From assembly GCA_020349865.1 (NCBI GenBank), contig CP070700.1:1563541-1571739 (forward strand): a stretch of DNA of 8,199 nt, read 5' to 3'. Under the pieces are notes generated by a model. It saw only the letters and a list, made by a program, of their open reading frames with translations, made no database searches and had not been told where the DNA came from. Below, piece after piece: positions 1 to 5,960 of this stretch. The position numbers were made by a program, and so were the translations under genes. Each line of letters opens with the position of its first letter. Position 1 is the first letter of the stretch. Origin of the DNA: Desulfobacteraceae bacterium (GTDB taxonomy: Bacteria; Desulfobacterota; DSM-4660; Desulfatiglandales; Desulfatiglandaceae).

Positions 1-801
1 AATCCCCTTTCTGACAGGTCCTAAGTCGCCTGACATCAATGTCCCGCCACTGAGTTCAATGGCGTTAATTCCATTATCCTGCAACATGTTTGCAACCTTC
101 AAGGAGTCTTCCAAGATCAGTCCCCCATCAAGGAAATCCTGACAATTCATTTTAATGAGAACGGGAAAGTCAGGCCCCACCCTGGCACGGATGGCATCCA
201 GTGCCTCGAGGATGGCTCTGGCCCTATTTTCCACAGAACCGCCATAGGCGTCTTTACGTCTATTATAAACAGGAGATAAAAACTGACTGTAGAGGTATCC
301 ATGGGCTGCGTGGATTTGTACTCCGTCAAAACCGGCTTCTCTGGCCCTTCTTGCTGCCTCACCAAAGGCTTCCGATATCTTTTGGATGTAGTCTATAGAC
401 ATTTCCTCGTGAGGCGTATCCACAAGGTCAGGAATATGAGAAGGGGCCAAGGGGACCCGGCCCGTGAATTGAGGGTCGGAATAGATGCCGGCGTGTACAA
501 TCTGGACCACAACCTTACTCCGGTTTTCGTGTATGATCTGGGTCATCTCCTGAAAGCCTTTTAGAAGATCGTCTTTGTAAAATCCAAGCTGCCCAATCCT
601 GGCTTTGCCTTCAGGCAAGACATAAGCATAACTGGAGATGATGAGTCCCACGTCTCCTTTGGCGAGTTTAGCCATAAGATCGATGAGTTGAGGGGTGCAG
701 CTTCCGTCTTCGGCTGCCATTCCTTCCCATGTGGCAGAACGAACAAACCTGTTCGCCAGTTCCATGCCGTTTATTTTCGTCGCTTCAAATAGCTTTGGCA
801 T
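1..801 (-). CDS. OYE-family NADH:flavin oxidoreductase, N-terminal 267 residues (partial)
   Basis: The frame is open without a stop from the ATG at 801 to the window edge, so the C-terminus is missing. The protein is an FMN-dependent TIM-barrel enzyme of the old yellow enzyme family, which typically reduces activated C=C bonds with NAD(P)H. Visible family signatures are the N-terminal KLFEATKINGMELANRFV strand, QIVHAG (Gln100, His103), HAAHGYL (His164, His167 for substrate anion binding, Tyr169 as proton donor) and the NRRKDAYGGSVENR loop at 180-193 that follows the active site. The start is fixed by a GGGAGG Shine-Dalgarno just upstream. The gene lies 92 bp after the broken cyclase gene on the same strand. 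It cannot be told from this fragment whether a 4Fe-4S motif and an FAD/NAD domain follow, as in 2,4-dienoyl-CoA reductases. The substrate is unknown. Confidence 0.93.
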   Translation of the reverse strand, partial: MPKLFEATKINGMELANRFVRSATWEGMAAEDGSCTPQLIDLMAKLAKGDVGLIISSYAYVLPEGKARIGQLGFYKDDLLKGFQEMTQIIHENRSKVVVQIVHAGIYSDPQFTGRVPLAPSHIPDLVDTPHEEMSIDYIQKISEAFGEAARRAREAGFDGVQIHAAHGYLYSQFLSPVYNRRKDAYGGSVENRARAILEALDAIRARVGPDFPVLIKMNCQDFLDGGLILEDSLKVANMLQDNGINAIELSGGTLMSGDLGPVRKGI

Positions 802-893
802 TAATTACCTCCCTTATAAACGTTAAAGAAAAAATTTTCTGAAATCCTGATTCCCTCGTTGACTCTCATGAGGGCAACTGTTCAATGGCTTCC

Positions 894-1835
894 TCAACTC
901 GCCTTTGAAAGAATTTCTCGTATGGGATCAACTCCAAGAAAGCCTTCTCTGAGTTGACGATCAGAAAGAGCATTTGCCACCTTGTTTATCACTTCCGATG
1001 CAGCACCCCATTGCTCCCGCGCCTCGCTGAGTCGTTTCAGCTTAGAAAAGGCGGATGCTAGAGAAGAATGGGCTTGCCAGAGTTGTCGAGGGTTTCCTAC
1101 TTCTTTTAGAATCTCAACAGCTTCCCAAAAATGTTCAATGGCTTTTTCAGATTGCTTACGTCCCAACTGAACCTCACCCATCAACCGCAAGAAGCATCCT
1201 TCTCTTTTTTTCAACTGATGACCTCTGACTTTTTCAAGGTTTTCCCGGATAAAGGTATCAGCTTGATCGATATCGTTTCTGGATATGAGTACTTGCGCGG
1301 CCAGGTAGTTCATCCGGCTTGCCCATACATGGCGCGCAATGTCATAGTCTTTGGTGCTCGACTCCGATTTAAAAGACTGCATCAACTCCCATGCCTCATC
1401 CAATTTGCCCTGATCAAACAGGTTTTCCATCAAGTTAACGGTTGCCTGAGCATGCATTTCCGAATAAAGGCGAATTCCAGCGGCGTCCTGATCCATTTGG
1501 CTTCGAACTACCTCAACAGCTCTTAGGTTATAATTCCAGGCATGGTCAGGTAAAACAATCTTACTGTAACAATATCCAAGCGTGTTATAAAGTGCCCCCA
1601 ACCGAAAGACTGCCCCGAATTTTTCCGATATATTAATACCTTGTTTCATTGCTGCCATTCCGTCTTCAATCCGTCCGATTTCGGCCAGGGCAACGCCTCG
1701 CATTGAAAGCAAGTATAACTGTCGTGTCACGTCGAATTCAGAACCCAAGGCTTCAGCAAACCCCTCAGTTAACTCTAATGTCTTTGTGGGTCGCCCAAGC
1801 CAACGCTCCGGGAAGGCTCGATAGCTGCGGGTATC
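894..1835 (-). pseudogene. TPR-containing C-terminal remnant of a cyclase/ATPase/TPR protein
   Basis: This frame (up to 313 codons, bounded upstream by a TAG at 1836-1838) has no good start. The first usable codon is a TTG at 1748 without a convincing ribosome site, and the coding character already begins upstream near 1800 (LGRPTKTLELTEGFAEALGS). The sequence is a series of helical TPR-like repeats, for example ALAEIGRIEDGMAAMKQGI, LYNTLGYCYSKI and LIRENLEKVRG-type segments. It ends in a region resembling the C-termini of large bacterial adenylate-cyclase/AAA/TPR proteins (REQWGAASEVINKVANALSD). I read it as the detached C-terminal end of the gene whose N-terminal half is at 1775-2833. The two are in different frames (-1 relation), and the ATPase core that should join them is absent. 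It is probably not translated, unless by reinitiation. Confidence 0.75.
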
Positions 1836-2833
1836 CTATTTTGAAACTCATAAGAGAGGCGACTTTTTCCCACACCGGCTTCACCCACTACATCCACTAC
1901 CCGTGCTTCACCGCTTTTGGCCCGCTCCCAAGCTGTTTTGAGAATCTCCATTTCAGGCCGACGGCCCACAAGCTTGGTGATGCCTTTGGCCAGACCAGCT
2001 TCAAATCTGGTGCGAACTTTTTTATGTTCAGCCACAAGACGATAAGTAGGTTGTGGTTCGGCTTTGCCCTTCAATTCAAGATCACCAACCGATTCAACCT
2101 GAAAAAACCCGCCAATGATATTTTGTGTGTACTTGGTTAGCCATACTTCACCCGGTCTTGCAGACTGCTGAATGCGCGCGGCCAAGTTTGTTGTGTCACC
2201 CACAGCCGTATAGTCCATCCTCAAATCATCGGCGATGGCACCCACAATGACCGGGCCGGAGTTTATTCCAATGCGTATCTTGAACTCCACACCTGTGTTT
2301 TCCTTCATCTTAGTGCCGTATTCAATCATTACCTTTTGAATGGCCAGGGCTGCATAGCAGGCCCTTTGAGCATGATCCTCATGGGCAACAGGGGCCCCGA
2401 ATAAAGCCATGACACCATCACCTGTGAACTGATTAATAGTACCCTCATATCTATGGATTTCATCCATCAAAATCTTGAAAAATCCATCCATAATCTGGTG
2501 TACTTCTTCGGGGTCTAACTTCTCTGATATTGAAGTGTAGTTGGCCACATCTGCAAAGAAGGCCGTTACCAGTTTCCGCTCCCCTTCCATGGAGCTACGA
2601 GTGGTGAGGATTTTATCTACAAGGTGCTTGGGAGTGTAGGATTGGGGTTCTGAATAGTCTAAAGAAGAGGCTTTTTTGATTCCTTTTAGATTATGGCCAC
2701 AATCTCCACAAAAATCATCATCCGATAGTATTTCGGCATCGCATTTAGGACAAGTCAGTAAAAGTTTACTCCCACATTTACGACAGAATTTCTTTGTCTC
2801 AGGATTTTCGGCCTGGCAGTTTGGGCATTTCAT
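1775..2833 (-). CDS. Zinc-ribbon class III adenylate/guanylate cyclase, truncated in its ATPase domain
   Basis: The product is 352 residues from the ATG at 2833, chosen over an upstream in-frame TTG (2851) because GGAGGA lies 4 nt before the ATG. Order of parts: a double zinc ribbon (CPNC..CRKC and CPKC..CGDC, about residues 3-45); a class III nucleotide cyclase domain (about 84-265) with both metal-binding aspartates (FFADVANYT and FTGDGVMALFG) and the NLAAR transition-state Asn/Arg; then the opening of a STAND/AAA ATPase with an intact Walker A (GEAGVGKSR). Soon after Walker A the frame runs into unrelated residues and stops at TAG 1775-1777. Full-length relatives continue with an ATPase core and TPRs. 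The cyclase domain itself looks intact and could still make cAMP or cGMP. The usual purine-specifying Lys position in GTINQFTGDG is Gln, while the partner position (YTAVGD) is Thr, so base specificity is not clear. The gene has its own promoter at 2906-2934. Confidence 0.85.
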   Translation of the reverse strand: MKCPNCQAENPETKKFCRKCGSKLLLTCPKCDAEILSDDDFCGDCGHNLKGIKKASSLDYSEPQSYTPKHLVDKILTTRSSMEGERKLVTAFFADVANYTSISEKLDPEEVHQIMDGFFKILMDEIHRYEGTINQFTGDGVMALFGAPVAHEDHAQRACYAALAIQKVMIEYGTKMKENTGVEFKIRIGINSGPVIVGAIADDLRMDYTAVGDTTNLAARIQQSARPGEVWLTKYTQNIIGGFFQVESVGDLELKGKAEPQPTYRLVAEHKKVRTRFEAGLAKGITKLVGRRPEMEILKTAWERAKSGEARVVDVVGEAGVGKSRLSYEFQNRIPAAIEPSRSVGLGDPQRH

Positions 2834-2905
2834 ATCGTCCTCCGGAGTCAAAAAAGCGTTTATTGATGGGGGAAAGGAACGGATTATTTGTTATTGATAA
2901 GATGA

Positions 2906-2934
2906 AGTATAAGAGAGACTGGACTTTATGTCAA
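2906..2934 (-). promoter_or_regulatory. Near-consensus sigma70-type promoter for the cyclase gene
   Basis: On the minus strand, TTGACA (2934-2929) and TATACT (2911-2906) are separated by exactly 17 bp. The expected transcription start, near 2899, leaves a leader of about 65 nt before the ATG at 2833. A full-consensus -35 and a 5/6 -10 make this the strongest promoter visible in the window. Confidence 0.78.
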
Positions 2935-3004
2935 TTGAGGTCTTATCCAATCCTTATTAGGACCCTTATACCAACGATAACTTGATATCTTTTGCTATGA
3001 AATG

Positions 3005-3034
3005 AAAAAAGGCAAAGTCATTTTTGACTTTGCC
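3005..3034 (-). terminator. Intrinsic terminator after the GMC-AmrS unit
   Basis: Read on the minus strand, GGCAAAGTCA and TGACTTTGCC form a perfect 10-bp stem with an AAAA loop (3034-3011), followed at once by six T residues (3010-3005). This is a textbook rho-independent terminator. It ends the transcript of the oxidoreductase and AmrS genes and separates it from the cyclase promoter at 2934. I see no further signal between 2935 and 3004. Confidence 0.88.
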
Positions 3035-3045
3035 TGAATTACATT

Positions 3046-3061
3046 GCCTCAAGATTGAGGC
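3046..3061 (-). other. Small hairpin just upstream of the terminator
   Basis: GCCTCA and TGAGGC form a perfect 6-bp stem with a 4-nt loop, 11 bp upstream of the intrinsic terminator hairpin. There is no T-run behind it. It may assist termination or protect the 3' end of the transcript, or it may be incidental. Confidence 0.5.
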
Positions 3062-3140
3062 CCATTATTTCTTCTTAAACTTCCTCCTGTGAATCCTGAG
3101 ATATTGACTAAGCCGGAATCCAAAAGGAATATGAAGGATA

Positions 3141-3344
3141 TTATAAAGTAATGACCTGTTGGGCACCCATCTCTTGAGACTTATTGTAAAGATCAGGGAA
3201 ACACCCTTCCTCAACATCTTCATACAGGCGGTTGGCAATCCCCCGCTGCTCGGTGCAAAGATCACAACAGAGCAAAAAAAATAAGAGAAGAAAGACCTGA
3301 ACTAGGTCAGGAGCAAGACGGTCAGTCGCATCCCTTATCAGCAA
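3141..3344 (-). CDS. Doubtful small ORF downstream of amrS
   Basis: This 67-codon frame overlaps the end of AmrS by 23 nt and ends at TAA 3141-3143. It starts from a non-ATG codon without a clear ribosome site. The upstream part has a hydrophobic run (VQVFLLLFFLLCC), and the downstream part (residues about 29-67, TEQRGIANRLYEDVEEG onward) has codon use that looks coding. A second frame (3065-3265) takes over on the other side of the stop and ends in a basic tail (RIHRRKFKKK), so this could be a small frameshifted gene or the decayed 3' end of a larger one. I do not recognise either peptide. It lies inside the same transcript, before the terminator at 3034. Confidence 0.22.
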   Translation of the reverse strand: MLIRDATDRLAPDLVQVFLLLFFLLCCDLCTEQRGIANRLYEDVEEGCFPDLYNKSQEMGAQQVITL

Positions 3345-4275
3345 CCATATTTACATATTTTAATCCCCGACTCTTTCCTATGGACACCGCTGTTTCCAGC
3401 AAATCCATTGGCGTTGACGGCAGTAAAGCCAATTTGTGTTTTGGGAAAAACCGCAGGATGTGCCACACGATGTTTTGCCCAAGGTTTTGGAGAATCCAAT
3501 CGGCAATTTCACCAAGCATTTGCGGATCGTCATTGTGGTTCGGAACCACACATGTTCGTGTTTCCACGTGAATGGCATGGTGTTGGGCTGCATAGGCACA
3601 TGTTTGCAGGACTTTATCGACGGCATGTTCTACCTGACACAATTCAGCGTAATAACCATCGTCCAGGCTTTTGATATCCAAAGCCATGGCATCAATATGA
3701 GGACCGATCAAATCCATGTGCATCGGCGTAAGCCAGCTATTTGTGACATACACCGTATAAAGACTGTTTTCCTTTGCAAGCCTCGAGGTGTCTAAAACGT
3801 ACTCAAGCCAAATTGTCGGTTCATTATAGGTAAAGGCGATACCGTCGCAGAATTGATTTTTAGCATATTGAATGACATCCATGGGCTCCATATACTTTAT
3901 CCCCATAGATTCCAGTTTCTGAGGGTAATTATTGCCCTCGGGTGTTTCCAGAGCCATTGCGGCCATGGCATCAAGCTCTTCCGTGCCCCAGGAGATCTCA
4001 TGGTTTTGGCACCCCAGGCATCTAAAATTACAGCCATAAGTGCCTATTGAAAGACATCGGCTACCCGGTTTGAAACGGATAAAGGGCTTTTCTTCTATGG
4101 GTGTCGGTTCAACAAAGGAAACAACACCGTATATGAGGCTGTAAAGCGTTCCGCCTATATTGATGCGACTTTTGCAGAAACCTCGTTCTTTATCATGAAT
4201 GATACACTGTCGGAAACATAATCGGCATTGAACCTGACCATTATTAAGTCCCTTGTATAATGTACATTCTTTCAT
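3322..4275 (-). CDS. amrS: AmmeMemoRadiSam system radical SAM enzyme
   Basis: The product is a 317-residue radical S-adenosylmethionine enzyme. The 4Fe-4S/SAM motif CxxxCxxC is seen as CNFRCLGC (Cys82, Cys86, Cys89) right after the GTYG strand. The N-terminus carries a second cysteine set (Cys17, Cys20, Cys24, Cys34 in CRLCFRQC...GFC) followed by the GGTLYSLIYGVVS block that is characteristic of the AmrS branch of COG1180-like proteins. The usual partners, a MEMO1-family and an AMMECR1-family protein, are not in the window, and the physiological reaction of the trio is not settled. The C-terminus stops soon after GLKYVNMVADKG; many relatives extend further, sometimes with a Cys-rich end, so a modest C-terminal truncation is possible. 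The gene starts 50 bp after the GMC-type oxidoreductase and is probably cotranscribed with it. Confidence 0.88.
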   Translation of the reverse strand: MKECTLYKGLNNGQVQCRLCFRQCIIHDKERGFCKSRINIGGTLYSLIYGVVSFVEPTPIEEKPFIRFKPGSRCLSIGTYGCNFRCLGCQNHEISWGTEELDAMAAMALETPEGNNYPQKLESMGIKYMEPMDVIQYAKNQFCDGIAFTYNEPTIWLEYVLDTSRLAKENSLYTVYVTNSWLTPMHMDLIGPHIDAMALDIKSLDDGYYAELCQVEHAVDKVLQTCAYAAQHHAIHVETRTCVVPNHNDDPQMLGEIADWILQNLGQNIVWHILRFFPKHKLALLPSTPMDLLETAVSIGKSRGLKYVNMVADKGCD

Positions 4276-4325
4276 GAGTTGCCCCTTTTAACACTGATTA
4301 TGGTGAACCTCTATGGGTAGGAGGC

Positions 4326-5702
4326 TTAAGCTGCTTTTTCCTTTTCGGTTGTAAGATCTTCTCCCACAGGCGTTTTAACCTTAGTTTCAATCGGTTTGTC
4401 ATCTAAGATTGTTTGTTCACTTAAAAGATGTTTTACCAGGCGTTTTCCAAGGGCGGCTAAGGTAAATGTCGGAGGCAAACCAAATTTTTCAGGGATGACT
4501 GAACAATCACACACATAAAGATTGTCGAATTCTGTTTTCAGATTGTTGTCAACAAGCTCACCGATCTTCACGGTGCCACCAGGATGGGCAGCAATATACC
4601 AGGTTTTATATATTTCACTAGCACCGGCATTATTAAAAATTTCTTTGGCTATTTCATATCCTTTCATTAATTTCTGTTTGTCATTTTCGGCCAGCTTTTT
4701 CCTGACTCCACCTTTGTCTGTTAAATGACCTCCAAGTTCATCTCTCACCTTGATCATTATTGGAACAAAATTGGAATAGGAAAACATCTGTTTGATTTTG
4801 AAGACCCCTGCATCAAAAATCAGTTTTTGTAGATAACCCATTGGTATATCTGTCATCATGATACCGTCATCTTTTAAGTGCATACCTGCGGACATGGGAA
4901 TTGCTTTTCCTTCATTGATGCCCTTGATCTTTCCCCAGGCAACGATAAGCGGATCAAAGAAAAAATCATAGCCGGCGTTGCTGATACCAGTTTGACGGAG
5001 AATTATCGGCGAACCGATGCCGCCTGCAGCTAAAATGATCAAAGGAGCGCAGGCACTCTTTCGCTTCCTTCTTTGCTTATATTCAACACCAACCGCTGCA
5101 TTGTTTTCAATAATGACTTTTTCTACCTTTGCCTTGTTAATTATTTGAGCTCCCTTTTCAAGCGCTTCATCAACAAAATGGCGTCCATTCCACTTCGCAC
5201 CGTGTGGACAACCATACATACATAGTTGACATTTTGGCAGGCACTTATCTTGATAAATAAATTTGTTTAGCTTATCCCAATCATAACCAAGTTCCTGGGC
5301 GCTCTCCATAACCTTTTTTGGCCCTGGTCCGAAAAGTTCATCAGAAAGAGGGTCTATGGGGATTTCGTTTTTCAGTTCCTCAATTTCATCTGAAATTTGG
5401 ACACCATGGGAGTTCAACATATCAACAGGTGGATTATAAGCCGTTGCGCAGTAAAAATAAGAACTTCCTCCTGTGGTTATCCCTCTCACAGTGCTGAGAA
5501 AGTCAGGTGTTATGAGTAAACTCTTCCCAGGAATAAAAGCGCCACTGGCATATTGAAAAAAGGATCCCTTCGCAGGTGCGTAATCTCCCCATTCCAGAAT
5601 GAGAACCTTTTTGCCTTTTAACGACAATTCCCTTGCCACGGTGGCACCACCTGGTCCGGTACCTACAACGATAGCATCAAATTCTTTCTGATCTGATGTC
5701 AT
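4326..5702 (-). CDS. GMC-type FAD-dependent oxidoreductase with a four-cysteine cluster motif
   Basis: I place the start at the ATG at 5702, because an AAGGAG site lies 9 nt upstream; an in-frame ATG at 5711 (461 residues) abuts that site directly. Residues are numbered from 5711. The N-terminal Rossmann fold is clear (DAIVVGTGPGGATVARELS, Gly17/19/22, Glu40). Residues 157-168 hold C-x3-C-x2-C-x3-C followed by PHGAKW, a pattern suited to an iron-sulfur cluster. A second FAD-binding segment reads LIILAAGGIGSPIILRQTG. The C-terminal GMC signature reads HPGGT (376-380) and NLYVCDCSVIPEKFGLPP with the usual FTLAALGKRL ending. GMC enzymes oxidise alcohols, or in some branches other C-H bonds; the substrate here is unknown. 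The last 30 residues are a charged, Pro-containing tail outside the fold. It is probably cotranscribed with amrS. Confidence 0.88.
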   Translation of the reverse strand: MTSDQKEFDAIVVGTGPGGATVARELSLKGKKVLILEWGDYAPAKGSFFQYASGAFIPGKSLLITPDFLSTVRGITTGGSSYFYCATAYNPPVDMLNSHGVQISDEIEELKNEIPIDPLSDELFGPGPKKVMESAQELGYDWDKLNKFIYQDKCLPKCQLCMYGCPHGAKWNGRHFVDEALEKGAQIINKAKVEKVIIENNAAVGVEYKQRRKRKSACAPLIILAAGGIGSPIILRQTGISNAGYDFFFDPLIVAWGKIKGINEGKAIPMSAGMHLKDDGIMMTDIPMGYLQKLIFDAGVFKIKQMFSYSNFVPIMIKVRDELGGHLTDKGGVRKKLAENDKQKLMKGYEIAKEIFNNAGASEIYKTWYIAAHPGGTVKIGELVDNNLKTEFDNLYVCDCSVIPEKFGLPPTFTLAALGKRLVKHLLSEQTILDDKPIETKVKTPVGEDLTTEKEKAA

Positions 5703-5775
5703 AATTTTCATCTCCTTTTCCCAAATTCCTTTTTTGGTTATGGGTAAGAATCAAGAAATAGGGAATTACGTTTTC

Positions 5776-5794
5776 AATCCGCACAAATCGGATT
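5776..5794. promoter_or_regulatory. Short dyad at the putative GMC promoter
   Basis: AATCCG and CGGATT form a perfect 6-bp inverted repeat with a 7-bp spacer. It overlaps the first two bases of the proposed -10 element (5793-5798) and the expected start of transcription, the position of a repressor operator. Only one copy is seen and no regulator gene lies nearby. Confidence 0.3.
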
Positions 5795-5820
5795 TATAGT
5801 GAGTGTATGTTCAAACTCAA
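5793..5820 (-). promoter_or_regulatory. Candidate promoter for the GMC-amrS unit
   Basis: On the minus strand, TTGAGT (5820-5815) and TATAAA (5798-5793) are spaced by 16 bp, about 90 bp before the gene. It lies downstream of the inverted repeat at 5853-5896, as expected if that repeat ends the preceding transcript and this starts a new one. The -35 is only a partial match. Confidence 0.42.
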
Positions 5821-5852
5821 AGCTTGGACACCTAATATTATCATCCGAAAGG

Positions 5853-5896
5853 ATTAAGCCCCGAAAGAGATAAAGCGATCTCTTTCGGGGCTTAAT
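5853..5896. terminator. Perfect 19-bp inverted repeat, probable terminator of the selenoprotein transcript
   Basis: ATTAAGCCCCGAAAGAGAT is repeated exactly in inverse orientation around a 6-nt loop (5872-5877). The GC-rich core with TTAA ends forms a very stable hairpin in either direction. It begins 64 bp after the MerB-family stop codon. The T-run on the minus strand is poor, so it may act as a 3' end-stabilising hairpin or a weak bidirectional terminator rather than a classical intrinsic terminator. Confidence 0.65.
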
Positions 5897-5960
5897 ATCC
5901 GTGCCTTCTGAAAACCTTTTCTCATGGTCCTTCCAAAAACCTATAATAACTTCTTATTTA

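Noticed and set aside
1775..1838. Break of the cyclase gene as a recoding or selenocysteine event
   Set aside because: Both stops at the junction (1775-1777 and 1836-1838) are UAG, the frames differ, and a whole domain is missing.
1649..2140. 163-codon plus-strand ORF across the cyclase junction
   Set aside because: It is antisense to recognisable cyclase and TPR coding sequence, has no ribosome site or family features, and is a shadow frame.
3322..3324. AmrS UGA stop as selenocysteine
   Set aside because: Read-through meets another UGA within five codons and the added residues show no family similarity.
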